From positions 51,290,304-51,354,303 of the forward strand of contig JAMXIF010000003.1 of the NCBI GenBank assembly GCA_028583685.1: 64,000 nt of DNA. The letters are read 5' to 3'. Shown here in pieces: positions 21,701 to 33,091 of this stretch; positions within the stretch are counted from its first letter, which is position 1; the number at the start of each line of letters is the position of its first letter. Both the position numbers and the translations under genes were made by a program. Source of the stretch: Petaurus breviceps papuanus. Its lineage: Eukaryota; Chordata; Mammalia; Diprotodontia; Petauridae. The notes under the pieces are model-generated. The model made no database searches and was not told where the DNA came from. It saw only the letters and a list, made by a program, of their open reading frames with translations.

Positions 21701-22629
21701 TAGTTTTTGTCCCTTGGTTAGAACGCCAGTGCTGCTTTGAAGATAATTATTTTATTTATTTATTTATTTGGCAGTAGGGGGTCCCTCCTATTTGTTTTTG
21801 TTCTTAGATGTCTGTGTTTTAGTTTTAATAGGACTGGAAAAATGATTTTACTAAAATGGATTTTCAGTAGCCTTATGTTTGGTGCATATACTTTTATTTT
21901 TAGTTTGGATATATTCATTTAAGAATAGTGAATTTCAGATTTTTATGTTCAAGGTGACCTTTAGAGGTTTATCTTTTTTCTGCCTTTTTTTTTTTAAAGA
22001 AGTTTCATTTTTATGGATGGTTTTCAAGTATGCCTCTCTTTATGCAGTATGCATTGCTGAAAGATGTATTTTTATTGAATTTTTTTAGACTCAGATCCTA
22101 TTCAAAATTTCATAAGGGGATTGACCATTTAAAGAAACTCTATTGTCTGATCTTTTTGCAAAGTGTATTGTAAAGAATTGTAAACCATTTTGTAAGATGA
22201 AAATAGTTTGTGGTTTTGGAATTATCCTAACCTGAGCAAATAAAGGACCTCTCTAAGACTTTGTTGACTTATCTTTTAAGGTGGGAGTAATATCGCTTGC
22301 CTTATCTACATTACCACGTTTTCATGAGGAAGGCACTATGTTTAAGCCTTAAAATTACATATAAATGTGAGCTATTAGAGGATCCCTTTCTACATTATCT
22401 GTTTTGTGTTTTGCTTACTAAATTTTCCTAAAATGAAGCATATGTATACATGATATTTTGAATTATGCTCTTTTTGTTTCTCCTTTTGAGAGTTTGTCTT
22501 ATTATGAGTTTTCTTTTTTGTGTGTACTTGTGCTTCTCTAACTTATATAGTTATACCTTTCAATAATGTTTTATCATAGTAAAACTAACTTAACAGCTTA
22601 TTTAAAAAAAAAACTTAAAAGATAGTTTT
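18771..22629. other. Repeat-poor intron 1 stretch, candidate regulatory DNA
   Basis: Almost 3.9 kb without a recognisable interspersed repeat, unusual in this window. 21,080-21,330 holds paired CCAAT boxes in opposite directions (near 21,102 and 21,123) and facing CAGATG/CATCTG E-boxes near 21,296-21,312. Open frames here are short and show no protein similarity I recognise. Confidence 0.5.
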
Positions 22630-22990
22630 GTCTGTAAACAATTAATGAGTACCCACTGTATGCCAATTGTTGTGCCTTGACCCAGGACAAAAAGAAATGC
22701 TAAAGACAGTCCATGTCTGGAGAAGTTGTTTTTTAAGGTGGTGGGTCTATGCTGGTAATTCACAGACTATATAATTTACTAAAAATTCTTGGAAGAATAT
22801 CAAGTGTAACCAAATCAATATTAGTTGGATGTCAACTAGGTGCTGGTCACATTGGGAAGAGAAAACAAGTTCACATAAATATTGGCCAAAATAAAAAGCA
22901 ATATATAAAAAGTACAAGATGAGAGGTATAGACAGTTAGTGACCTAGGAATTTGGAGGCTGGAGAGATTGGTATGGGTTGGGGTAGTGTG
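22630..22990 (-). mobile_element. L2 3' end, antisense
   Basis: AATTAATGAGTACCCACTGT, then ATGCCAATTGTTGTGCC and AAGACAGTCCATGTCTGGAG match the antisense L2 tail. Diverged. Confidence 0.6.
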
Positions 22991-23149
22991 CAAGGATTAC
23001 CTTTCTACCCCAGCCACCAACTCCTAAGGTGCTGCTTGCTCTGAAGGGAGGGAAGTGTTCTTTATAGACCAGTTCTTCTACAAATACATGTTATCCAGTT
23101 TTAGATGGACCTTCACTGCTCTGCTGCTTGGAAACACTTTTATTCTTCC

Positions 23150-24060
23150 CTAATTGATTATTATACTTTATCAGACTTTTCTTTCTTTTAGACCTCCACC
23201 ACTCTCAGCAGGTGATCTGATTTTCTGTCTTTTTGAGGAAATAGAGGTCAGCTTTTATGTATTCCTTAATCTTTCCCACTCAGTACTCAAACCCCTCTAC
23301 TACTTCAAATGACTTCTTTGCTTCATTTTGTGAGAAAGAGGTAACTTTTCTCCTTTCCAAGGTCAAAACCTCTACTTGTACCTAGGTGCTATCTTCTGCT
23401 GTCACCTTTGGGAGTTTGAACCATTGATCATTTCTTCTCTCCTTTATTCTTTCCCTCTGATAGTTCCTTACCCAATGGCTTTAAACCAACCTAATTCCTT
23501 TCAGAAAGAAAAAGAACAAAACCCACAAACTTTTCACTTGATCCATTATCTCAAGCTGTTGCCCTAAATCTCTCTTCCTTTTCAGTACTGTATTCTTTGA
23601 AAGACTTATCTACAGTTTCTTTACTTTCACGTACCCCGCTTATTTTTCAGACTTTTGCAGTCTGGCTATTGTTTTCTTCTGCTGCTTTTGAGTTCTATTC
23701 CTTTCCATTGGATCCTGTTTTTTCCTTTGGTTTCTGAGGTACTTCTTCTTGGTTCCACTCCCTATCTTACCATTCCTTCTTAGACTCATTTAATGGAATC
23801 ACTGACCATTTCCTATCCTTGAGCCTCTCTCTGGAACCTTCTTTCCTTTCCCCATCTCCACTCTCTTCCTTTGTGATCTCATTAATTTCTGTGAATTCAG
23901 TTATCTTCTCTATGCACATGGCTCCCAAATTTATTCAATCTCAGTTCTGCATCTCCAGCTGTTGGCTGGACATCACCTAAATGTCCTGCTATTTTTCCAG
24001 ACTCAGCATATCCAAAAGCAATTCATTTTTCGCTATCCATTTCTGGTGAAGCTATCCTCT
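23150..24060 (+). mobile_element. L2 ORF2 region, sense
   Basis: Text in the order of an L2 ORF2 region: TCCAAGGTCAAAACCTCTAC, GAAAGACTTATCTACAGTTT, GTGATCTCATTAATTTCTG, CATGGCTCCCAAATTTATTC and TGTTGGCTGGACATCACC. Frames are broken. Confidence 0.65.
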
Positions 24061-24063
24061 AGT

Positions 24064-24145
24064 CCAGGGGTGAAGTTTGGATTCTGTCTAGGGACTGCAC
24101 TTGAGGACATGTGACTTTGAGGCCACAGGTTCTCCTCCCCTTCTC
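24064..24145. mobile_element. Possible short hAT-type element
   Basis: CAGGGGTGAAGTTTGGATTC, then GGACTGCACTTGAGGACATG and TTGAGGCCACAGGTTC resemble a CAGGGGTG-ended non-autonomous DNA element known from marsupial genomes. The right end is degraded. Confidence 0.35.
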
Positions 24146-24185
24146 CCCCCAAGTTACATGGGTTTACAACCTCCAAGGAGACATA

Positions 24186-24420
24186 GCATCCTGTAGACTT
24201 GGATTCAAGAGAGGCCTGGGTTCAAAACCTACCTTCAATAGTTATTACTTTTGTGATTGTGAGCAAGTCACTTAGTTGCTCTGTATCTCAATTTCCTTAT
24301 CTCTATAGAGAGGATAATAAATAATTGTAGATTATTACATAAGCAAGTGTATTTACAACTCTTTGTAAATCTTGAAGAACTATGTAAATATTAACTAATG
24401 CTATCCCTCAATATTTTTCT
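24186..24420 (+). mobile_element. MIR, sense
   Basis: GGCCTGGGTTCAAAACCTAC, then GAGCAAGTCACTTAGTTGC and TCAATTTCCTTATCTCTA. Near full length, inserted in the L2. Confidence 0.8.
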
Positions 24421-24424
24421 CTCC

Positions 24425-25146
24425 CCCATTATGCCATTAGTAGTCTAGTCTTGTGGATTCTGTCTCCATAACATTTCTTGCATATGTCACCTTTCCATTT
24501 ACATCCACTTTAGTTTGGGCCCTCTTCACATCTTACATGGAATATTGCAATTGCCTTCTAATTGGTTCCCTGCTTCCTTTCTGTCCGCTTGTCAACTCTT
24601 TCTCCAAAAAGGTGCTAAAATAATTTTCCTGAGGCTCAGATCGAACCATATTCTCTGCTCAGTTTTTATGGTTCTCTTTATATTGTCTCTGGGGTAAAAC
24701 ACAAAATCTTCAGTTTGGCAGTTGAGGCTCCTCATAGTCTGGTTCCATCTTAGCTTTATAACATTATTTCCCATTATTCTCCATGTACTCTTTCAGTCAA
24801 ACTTGATGACTAGCTTTCTTTTGAGCTCCATATTTTGTCCCTTGACTTGGTGTATTCACACACAAGTTATCACCCCTATCTGGTATGTACTTTTTTTTTT
24901 TTTTGTGTTTGCCTCTCAGCATTCTTAGCTCTTTTCAAGACTGAGCTCAAATGGATCCTTCTGGTCTCCCTAATTGTTAGTAGTGCTTTCTCCATCTGTC
25001 AGTTGTGTTAAATTCAGTAGTTTGTATCCTCATTATATTCCTCCAGGAGATTATCACTTCATTAAGGGTAGGAACTCTTATATTTTTGTCTTTGTAGCCT
25101 CTATCTGAGCAAAATTTCTGGCTGATGGTAGATACTTAATAAATGC
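24425..25146 (+). mobile_element. L2 ORF2 end and 3' UTR, sense
   Basis: Continues the L2 at 23,150: TTGCAATTGCCTTCTAATTG, GCTCAGATCGAACCATATTC, GGCTCCTCATAGTCTGGTTC, AAGACTGAGCTCAAATGGAT, then the terminal TACTTAATAAATGCTAC. Confidence 0.8.
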
Positions 25147-25735
25147 TACTATCAACAGTAAATCAGCTAACATTGATTAAGCACCTACTAAGCCAGGGAT
25201 TGTGCCAGGTAGTGGGAAGTAAGGGTGCAGAATATAGAGAGTTTGAATGGAACTGAAAGGCTTCATAGAGGAGAGGGTGTTCACTGGAATTTGAAGGATG
25301 GGTGTACAAATAGAGTTGGAGAGGAGGTAGTTCTAATGGAATTCTAGGCAGGGGGTATAGCTTGAGCAGAATGCAGAAGGTATGAGGCTAGAATGCAAGT
25401 CACGTGCAAGCTAATCTGCCTAAAAAAGAAAATTTGTTTAGGGATTTAAAAGAGATGATACTGTTTTGATTAACTGACATATAGTGCTTTCAGGTTTTCT
25501 CATTGTTTAATATGCATTATTACATTTGAACCTTAGCCCTTAGGTAAATACTACAGATCTGTGTTTTACAGGTGAAGAAACGGAATCACCGGGTGGAATG
25601 ACTTGCCTTTAGTCATATAGCTAGTAAATGCTGGGTCTGGAAAGGTAGGTTTGGTCCAGATTGTAGAAGAACTTGAATGATAGGCTAAGGAGTTCAGCCT
25701 TTATTCTGTAGGCATGTAAGAGGGATTCAGAAGTT
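25147..25735 (-). mobile_element. L2, antisense, split by a MIR
   Basis: Antisense L2 tail and body at 25,147-25,440 (ATTAAGCACCTACTAAGCCA, ATTCTAGGCAGGGGGTATAG) and 25,640-25,735 (GGAGTTCAGCCTTTATTCTG). It meets the preceding sense L2 tail to tail. Confidence 0.65.
25470..25635 (-). mobile_element. MIR, antisense, inside L2
   Basis: TGACATATAGTGCTTTCAGG, then TGTTTTACAGGTGAAGAAAC and TGACTTGCCTTTAGTCATA. Confidence 0.7.
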
Positions 25736-25904
25736 GTTCAAAATATAAAAGTTATTATCCTTTACTGTGTTTTTATGGCTTTTGATAATGATAGGAATTT
25801 TTGACCATAATAAGTCTATAGTACTCACTAGTGTTTTTGAGGACTCCAGTGGATCCTCAAAGGAAATATTGTGAAAAGAATAATAATTATATAAAAAAAG
25901 AATA

Positions 25905-26140
25905 ATTGACATCTATGTAGCAGCATTAAATTATATGAAGGACTGTACATATATTATTTCATTTGATCCTTTTAACACTATTGTGAAATATAGGTATTAT
26001 TATCCTCATATTACAAAATAGGAAACTGAGGTTCAGAAGGTTCCAAAGTCATGTAGCTATTACGTATCAGATTTGGGAAAAAAACCTGAGTCTTTCCTGA
26101 TTATAAGAAGTCCAGCACTCTTTCTATTACGTTAACAAGA
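25905..26140 (-). mobile_element. MIR, antisense
   Basis: TATTATTTCATTTGATCCTT, then ATTACAAAATAGGAAACTGA and CCTGATTATAAGAAGTCCAGC. Confidence 0.75.
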
Positions 26141-26234
26141 TTTTGAGATTAGAAATCTTGGCATGTTGTTGAGGAATTATTACTTTATGTAAGTTCATAG
26201 ATATGTATGTACATATATGTGTGTGTATATGTGT

Positions 26235-26362
26235 AGGAGAGGTAGTGTAGCATAGAGAATAGAGAGAATTGGTCTGGAAGATGTTGGTTCAGTCCTGCCT
26301 TTGGTACATGCTAGCTGTGTGACTCTGGGCAAGTCACCTGTTATTTCAGACTCCCAGGCAAC
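26235..26362 (+). mobile_element. tRNA-headed SINE, 5' part, sense
   Basis: GAGGTAGTGTAGCATAGAGAA, then GCTAGCTGTGTGACTCTGGG. Truncated by or fused to the next SINE. Confidence 0.7.
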
Positions 26363-26615
26363 ACAGGTGCCATTAGAGGCAGCTAGAACACTGGGCCCAG
26401 AATTCAAATTTGACTTCAGACACTTACTAGTGATATGATCCTGGGCACGTCATTTCATCTTTGCCTCAGTTTCTTTAGCTGTAAAATGAGAATAATAAGG
26501 ATGCCTACTTTCCAAAGTTGTTGGATCAAATGAAATAATATTTGTGCAAAAAGCTTAGCACAGACCCTACCACATATTGGGCACGATATACATTTTAGCT
26601 AATGTGATGATGATG
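26363..26615 (+). mobile_element. MIR-like SINE, sense
   Basis: AGGCAGCTAGAACACTGGGC, TTGACTTCAGACACTTACTA, then TTTGCCTCAGTTTCTTTAGC and CTTAGCACAGACCCTACC. A short (GAT)n follows at 26,606-26,625. Confidence 0.8.
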
Positions 26616-26821
26616 ATGATGATGCATTGTTGGAGAGAATTTTTCCATGGGGATTCACTGTGCCAATAAAGTCACCGATCTAGAGCAAATAGAAACGTTA
26701 TCATGTTGGGTTAAATTATATGTTTTTCTTAGCACCCAAGTTTGTGTGAAGCCTAGTAGGATAAATATCATTTGTTAGTGGCAAAAATTCTGTGCCCAGC
26801 AATTGTTGAAAGTAGATTTTT

Positions 26822-26925
26822 CTTTCCTGTACTCTATTTTTCAGGTGTAGGTAGGACTAGATGACCTTGGAGTTTCTTTCCAATTCTGAGATACTGTAAT
26901 TCTGTGGTTCTGTGATCCTTGTCTA
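26822..26925 (+). mobile_element. CR1/L3-type SINE or LINE tail, sense
   Basis: GGACTAGATGACCTTGGAGT, then TTCCAATTCTGAG and TTCTGTGGTTCTGTGATCC match the 'GGACTAGATGACCTCT...CCTTCCAACTCTAA' tail of old CR1-type elements. A similar tail is at 39,985-40,064 and near 44,700. Confidence 0.6.
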
Positions 26926-28229
26926 ATAGGGCAGAGCTTGGCACATCTCTGTGGTCATGTCACCATGGTATCCAGAAGTTTTATTATAACTCCTTTATTT
27001 TCGGTGTGGTCTTTCCTGAAATTCTGTTTACTTCTCCCTCACTTATGTTTTACTATTGAAATAATTTGGAAAGAAGTGAGACAGTTTCTATATGGGCAAC
27101 AATTGATGGATTATTCTGTGGGTTTCTTAGCTTCCACTGCACCTAACCCAGCTCAGGCCACAGTTTTGAAGGAGGAAAAAGGGAATTGCATAGGGCAAAG
27201 GGAGGGGAATCATGATCCCTGAAGCATATTTCACCTCCCTTCTTTGACCTAAGAAAAGATCCTGGGCACATATGCCAAACTTTCTCCTTGAGATTTTTCT
27301 GAGTGTCTTTTCAGAATCTTGGTACCTCTAATGTACCAAAGCCTAGAAACATGATGCTTTTTGTTCCTTTAAATTTTTTTTTCTCTTGTTCTATTTCTCT
27401 TTATTTGATTATTGTGATTGCTTGTATCTTTCTTCTTTTGACTTGTCTTTGTCTGTGATACCCCAGTTCCTGAAATCTGTCAGGAAAAGCCCTTAAGAAC
27501 ATATAGGGAATGACTAAAATAAGCTTAAACATATTTAAATATAAATATGTTAAATTAAACATAAACAGTATTAAACATATTCTAGTGGTAGAACAACAAT
27601 TAACTTTTATAAGCTTGAATTTAGATTCCTACTTGTTCCCTCACCATCCCCACTCTAGGAAATAACTGGGCAATTGATGGTTTAAATGTTGCTAATTTTC
27701 AGCTAATAAAGTTGTTAGGCTACATTACTGAGGAGTTTTTCCATACACTGGGAATACTGACACTTTTTTTTCCTTGAATCCCTCTTCAGTCTGACATATT
27801 TTATATGTAGTTTTAAGGCAAATTCATGCTGTAAGGTTAGAGCCAAAGGGCTTGTTAATGCTAAATTTACTAGTGAGAGAGAACCAGATTGGACATTTGA
27901 GCCTTTAGCTTTGATAAAACTGAGTTCTACAAAGTTATCTATAGGGCAATACGTAGCTTCTTGTCAGGGGGCTCCAGTAGAAACATACTTTTTTTTTTAA
28001 GGGCACAGAGTGATAACTTAATTCTTGGTACTATAAACTTGATTTGAACTTCATGAGAGAAAATCAGATCAGAATCGACTAAATAAATGACATTTGGTAA
28101 TGTGGATCTCAACTTACAGTTTATTCAGAAGTGAAGGGTTCTCTACATAGGGATCTATTCCCATTCCCAGTTTTTGCTCTCATTCAGTTGCCAAAGAGGC
28201 TTTCTTTAGCTATACAACAGTTGATCTAG
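26926..28229. other. Unassigned intron 1 sequence
   Basis: No gene or confident repeat. It includes AT-rich ATTAAACATA-type text near 27,520-27,590. The 94-codon frame at 26,938 has no recognisable similarity. Confidence 0.5.
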
Positions 28230-28430
28230 GCTAGAAGGGATCTTAGCAAATATCAGGCTTTCCCTTTCCTTCACTGCCCTTGTCCCCATTTTGAGGGAAG
28301 AGAAAGGTTTTGACTTAGAAAAGGGAGGTGACTTGCTCAGGATCACTCAGGCAGAACTGGGATTTGAACCCACATTCTGTCTTCCAAACCCAGTGGTCTT
28401 TTCACCATCCCATATTGTCTTTCTAAGACA
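28230..28430 (-). mobile_element. MIR-like SINE, antisense
   Basis: AGGTGACTTGCTCAGGATCA, then CAGAACTGGGATTTGAACCC and CAGTGGTCTTTTCACCATC. Confidence 0.8.
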
Positions 28431-28614
28431 AGGAAGTAGGATGGACTCTTTAATTTGACAAGAAGATAAGTATCACTTCCAATTTCTTTTAGTTGACCCT
28501 TTCATTACTTCAAGTAAAGAATATTTTCTGGGAGCTCCAGTGCAAGGATGAATCCTATATTTGGGTTCTCCTTCTGGCTTATCCATAGATCCAGAATGTG
28601 ACAATAAAATTCAA

Positions 28615-29140
28615 TTTAGGAAGACTTTACTAAGTGCCTCTAAGGTGGTATATAAAGTAGGTACTTAATAAATGAATGAAGAAAGCAAAGACAGGCTGAA
28701 AGCTGTGCATTTGGAAGGCATACCTACATGAAAGAGAGATTACAGCTTCATTGGAGTGTAAAGGAAACAATATGAAACCAATTCTTTTCCTAAGAATTTA
28801 ATTCTTCTTAAAAGATACCTCATGTATGCAGATAGAGTTGTAATAGACTGGAAGGATATGTTCAAGTAAGAGCGGATGTTTTTAAATGCTAGGCTATAGA
28901 ATTTTGTGTTTTATCCTAGGAGCACGAGGGAGACACTAGAAGTTTTTGGGTGAGAGAGTGACATGGTCTAAACTGTGCCTTTTGAAGATTAGTTTTTTAA
29001 TTTGTGATGAAGAAGAGTGACTACTATGGACTTGGCTTGTTAGATAGATTAAATCATTGCTGAGGAAGTTATAGAGTTATGTGTATAATGAACTAAATTG
29101 AGATATCCAGTTAGGATATCTAGGACAGCAAATGGTTGTT
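28615..29140. mobile_element. L2 fragments (sense tail, then antisense body)
   Basis: 28,615-28,680 ends with GTAGGTACTTAATAAATGAATG in sense. 28,835-29,060 reads the antisense L2 body (AGGCTATAGAATTTTGTGTT, AGAGAGTGACATGGTCTAAA). Confidence 0.6.
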
Positions 29141-29344
29141 TTCTCTGCTCTTAAGAAAATCTATAAATATTCTTGCTTATTTTGGTAATGAATTCCAGTG
29201 TTCAACAATTCTCATAGAATATTCTTCTGAATATCTGTCCTAAATGTTCAATTCAGTTAAGTCCTATGTCCGTCTCCCCCCCCCCCACATTTTTAGTGGA
29301 AATAGCAGTTGATAGACTGGCAAGTGGAAAAGAGATTAAACCAT

Positions 29345-29485
29345 TATGGATTTGGTGTTGGAAGGAACCTTTAGACCAGCTAGTTCAGCTCCCTAATTTT
29401 ACAAATGTAGAAACTGAGTCACATAGTGGTTAAGTGACTTGCCTAAGATCATACTGGCAGAGGGAGGATTTAAACCAGGGTTGTC
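29345..29485 (-). mobile_element. MIR-like SINE, antisense
   Basis: TTGGAAGGAACCTTTAGACC, then TTACAAATGTAGAAACTGAG and GGTTAAGTGACTTGCCTAAG. Confidence 0.75.
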
Positions 29486-29742
29486 CAGGAGACAACTTGA
29501 AACCTGTAAATTGATAGTTAAATTTTCATTTTTAAACCTTGGAAATCAGCAAATGCTACAAATTAGGGTTTAATTTATTTGGTTGATTGTCTAGACTCAA
29601 GTGATAGAAAAAAATGTTAATAATGTAGACAACATTTAAAAGTGTCATTGGTACTTTTTCTTTGAGAGCCAGTTGTTAAACATTTGTAAGAACACCTCTG
29701 ATTTGAACCCCCAAATGTAGCATTCTTTCATCTGGACTGATT

Positions 29743-29990
29743 TTGAAATAAAGAGGACCTGGATTCAGGTTCTACATGAAACATACAAGTTGTGTGGCAG
29801 GACCATCTCTACTCATGTTGATTTATATGTTGCCACTGACCCAGATGACTCTGGAGAAGAAAGTGAGGCATCACCTTCCTGATGTCATAGTCTTCTTCAA
29901 GAAAGAAGGACAAACAACAACAAGCTGTGTGACCATGGGAAAGTCACTTGACCTATCCTTGCTTCAGGCAAATCTCTAAGGTATAGCTTA
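29743..29990 (+). mobile_element. MIR, sense, split by a younger SINE
   Basis: ACCTGGATTCAGGTTCTACA breaks at 29,796 and resumes at 29,921 with AGCTGTGTGACCATGGGAAA. The interruption is the SINE at 29,797-29,920. Confidence 0.7.
29797..29920 (+). mobile_element. SINE with LINE-matched tail
   Basis: Ends CTGATGTCATAGTCTTCTTC, then AAGAAAGAAGGACAAACAAC. It is flanked by CAAGTTGTGTG (29,786-29,796) and CAAGCTGTGTG (29,921-29,931). The tail resembles the 3' end of the LINE at 52,790-53,104 (GATGTCACTTTGGTCCTC, GAATGAAGGGCAACAACC). Confidence 0.65.
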
Positions 29991-30032
29991 GTTTCAGATT
30001 TCATTGATGAGGAGATTCCTTACATCAATGAG

Positions 30033-30090
30033 AGGGAGAGAGAGGGAAGAAAGGAGGGAGGGAAGGAGGTAGGAGAAGAAGGGAGAAAAT
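30033..30090. repeat. (GGGA)n purine tract
   Basis: GAGAGGGAGAGAGAGGGAAG and related units. Confidence 0.9.
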
Positions 30091-30340
30091 GAACAGTTGT
30101 TTACCTCTTCTTCCTAACCATCTTTATTGGCATATTGGAAGATTGTTACTCTTAGTGAAAGGTTGAGTTCTTCATCAGTTTAATTCCAGTTCAGCTTTTA
30201 AAATCTCACTTGTATGCCACTGCCATGAAATCAGTCAGCAAGCATTTATTAAGCACTTACTGTGTGCCAGCACAGGAGATACAAAGGCAAAAAACCCATC
30301 CAAAGCAAAACAGTCCTTGCTCTCAAAGACCATATATTCT

Positions 30341-31661
30341 TTTTTTTTTTGTTTATTTACTGTTATTTTATAACATTCAGTTCCACAGTCCCTTGAGTTT
30401 CAAATTTTCTCCCCCTTCTTCCCTCCCCACCCCATCATGGCAGCATGCACTCGAATATAGGATCTACAAATATCTTCACATTGATCATTAGTTAGGTTAT
30501 AAAGAAGGATTATAATTGATGGAATGATCAGTGGGAAAGAGGAAACAAAACAAAATAAGAAAAAAAGCAAGTAGTTTGTTGCTCTCTACATTCAGACTCT
30601 GCAGCCCTTTCTCTGGATGTGGATATCTCTTTCCATCATGAGTCTTTTGGAGTTGTCTTATAACCTTACATTGCTGAGAGGAGCCCAGTCTATTGAAGTT
30701 GGCCATCACACATACATTCTGTCTGTGATTGTGTAGAGATTTCTCCTGGTTCTGCTCTTCTCGTTCAGCATCAGTTTATATAAGTCCAGGTTATTATCCT
30801 CATTTCTTATAGCGCAGTAGTATTTCATTACACTCATATACCACAACTTGTTCAGCCATTCCCCAATTGATGGACATCACCTTGATTTCCAATTCTTTGC
30901 CACCACAAAAAGAGCTGCTATAAATATTTTTGTATATACGGGTCCTCCTCCCACTTCTCTGATCTCTTTGGGATATAACCCTAGAAGTGGTATTGCTGGG
31001 TCAAAGGGTATGCACTTATTTATAGCCCTTTGGGCATAGTTCCCTCTCCAGAATGGCTGGATCAGTTCACAGCTCCACCAACAATATATTAGTGTTCCAA
31101 TTTTTCCACATTCTCTCCAGCATTTATCATTTTCCTGTTTTGTCACCTTAGCCAATCTTACTGGTGAGATGTGGTATCTAAGAGTTGTTTTGATTGGCAT
31201 TTCTCTAATCACTAGTGATTTAGAACATTTTTTCATATGCTTATAGATATCTTTTAATTTCATCTTCTGAGAACTGCCTGTTCATATCCTTTGAGCATTT
31301 ATCAGTTGGGGAGTGGCTTGTATTCTCATAGATTTGACTAATTTCTTTGTATATTTTAGAAATGGGGCCGGGGACGGCTAGGTGGCACAGTGAATAGAGC
31401 ATCAGCCCTGTAGTCAGGAGGACCTGAGTTCAAATCCGGCCTCAGGCACTTGACACACTTACTAGCTGTGTGACTTTGGGCAAATCACTTAACCCCAATT
31501 ACACTCCAAAAAAAAAAAAAAAGAAATGAGGCCTTTATCAGAGACATTGGCTGTAAAAATTGTTTTCCAATTTTCCACTTCTCTCTTAATCTTGGTGATG
31601 TTGGCTTTATTTGTACAGAAGCTTTTCAATTTAATGTAATCAAAATTATCCATTTTGAAAA
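30341..31661 (-). mobile_element. 5'-truncated L1, antisense, in L2
   Basis: 12-base target-site duplication ACCATATATTCT (30,329-30,340 and 31,662-31,673). The - strand carries the ORF2 C-terminus as an open stretch (31,263 down to 30,877): HMKKCSKSLVIREMPIKTT, CWRECGKIGTL, CIPFDPAIPLLGLYPKEI and ALFVVAKNWKS, close to the human L1 ORF2 end. The poly-T at 30,341 is its A tail. This is among the best preserved L1 copies in the window. Confidence 0.95.
31370..31521 (+). mobile_element. WALLSI/WSINE-type SINE inside the L1
   Basis: GGGGACGGCTAGGTGGCACA start, TCAAATCCGGCCTCAGGCAC middle, AACCCCAATTACACTCC plus A tail. Target-site duplication of 12 bases with one mismatch (31,358-31,369 and 31,522-31,533), preceded by TTTT, the preferred L1 endonuclease site. 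Confidence 0.95.
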
Positions 31662-32427
31662 ACCATATATTCTAATGAGTTATACAACATTGTAATACAT
31701 AAGTACATGAATGATACACACATATATGATATGAAGGTAATTTGAAAGTGTAAAGCATTAATAGTTGGAGGGATCTGAACAGGTATCCTGAAAGATAGTG
31801 GAATTTGAACTGAATCTTGAAGGAAGTTGGGAATTTTAAGAGGTGGAGGTAAGGGTGCAGAGCATTCCAGGCATAATGGAGAGCCAGTGCAAAGGTGTGG
31901 AGACTGGAAATGGAGTGTTTTATTTGAGTATTTTATTTATTTATTTATTTTATTTGAGGAGCTTCAGATAGGCCAGACAGTGTCATTGGATCATAGAGTA
32001 CACGGAAGGGTAAGGATAGCGTAAGAACATTGGAAAGATAAGAATGGGACCAGTTAAAAAGAACTCAAACAGAATTTACATTTGATTTCTAAGATAATAG
32101 GTAACTACTGGAACCCCTTGAACAGGGTGACATGTTCACACCTATACTTTATAAAAATCACCTTGGCAGTTGAGTGGAGGATGAATTGGAGTGGAGAGAG
32201 ATTTGGCAGGGAGACCCATTAGAAAGCTTTTGTAGCAGTGTAGTAGAAAGGTGATGAGGGCCTGAACTAGGCTTTGGTTAAATGAGTAGGGAGGAAGAGA
32301 TAGACGTGATAGTTATTGTTGAGGTAGGAATGACAGAATTTGAAAATGGATTGGGTAAGTGAGGTAAGAATGAGTAGTCAAGGATGATACTGACATTGTG
32401 AGCTTGGGACTGGGAGAATGGTAGTGA

Positions 32428-33091
32428 TGGAATCTAATAAACCTGGCCATAGCCTCAATATTCTGACTTCATTATAGGCCTACTGAACAGCAGGCCCACT
32501 GTACCTACCTGCGCCCTCCCCTCCCCCAGTGCCCTAACTTCTTCATATATGCCTCAGCTCACTAGACCAATAGGTGTGTCCCTGAACTCTTAGTTCCCAC
32601 AGAAACAGGAGGTGTGTCCATATGATGGTATCCCAGCCACTGCCCCCAGACCCATTCCCACAGAAACAGGTGTGTTCTTGTACTCAACCACAATCACATC
32701 ATCTCTCTAACCCAAGACAGGACCATAATACCTAACTATCCATCTTGACCAGACAGTACCACAATAGCTAGTCAATTGGAGGGCAGCATGACCAGAATGT
32801 TTAACCACCAAACCATAGATGGGGATCCCCTAATCCCTTAACAAACACGTCCTGCCTTTTTAATATTAATCATATTCTTACATTTTGTGTAAAATTTGAT
32901 TGTGTAATCAGCTCTCTCTGAAGTTGCTGGTTCCTCTGGGAATTTAGCCCACTTCATGAGAGGCGTCAATCTCAATAAACACCTGTACTTGGATTAGAGG
33001 TGGTCTGACTCCAAATTCTTTGAGATGATTCCACCACAACACATAATAAAACCCCAACAATTTTTGGGTGGGCAGAGCTTCTACCATAGCA
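32428..33091 (+). mobile_element. Solo LTR of an endogenous retrovirus (ERV1-like)
   Basis: 664 bases starting TGGAATCT and ending CATAGCA, interrupting an L2 with a 4-base duplication GTGA on each side (32,424-32,427 and 33,092-33,095). A CTCAATAAACACC polyadenylation signal at about 32,972 is followed by GGTCTGACTCC, like the R-U5 of gamma-type retroviruses. No internal genes remain, so it is a fossil. The family is inferred from the 4-base duplication and layout. Confidence 0.7.
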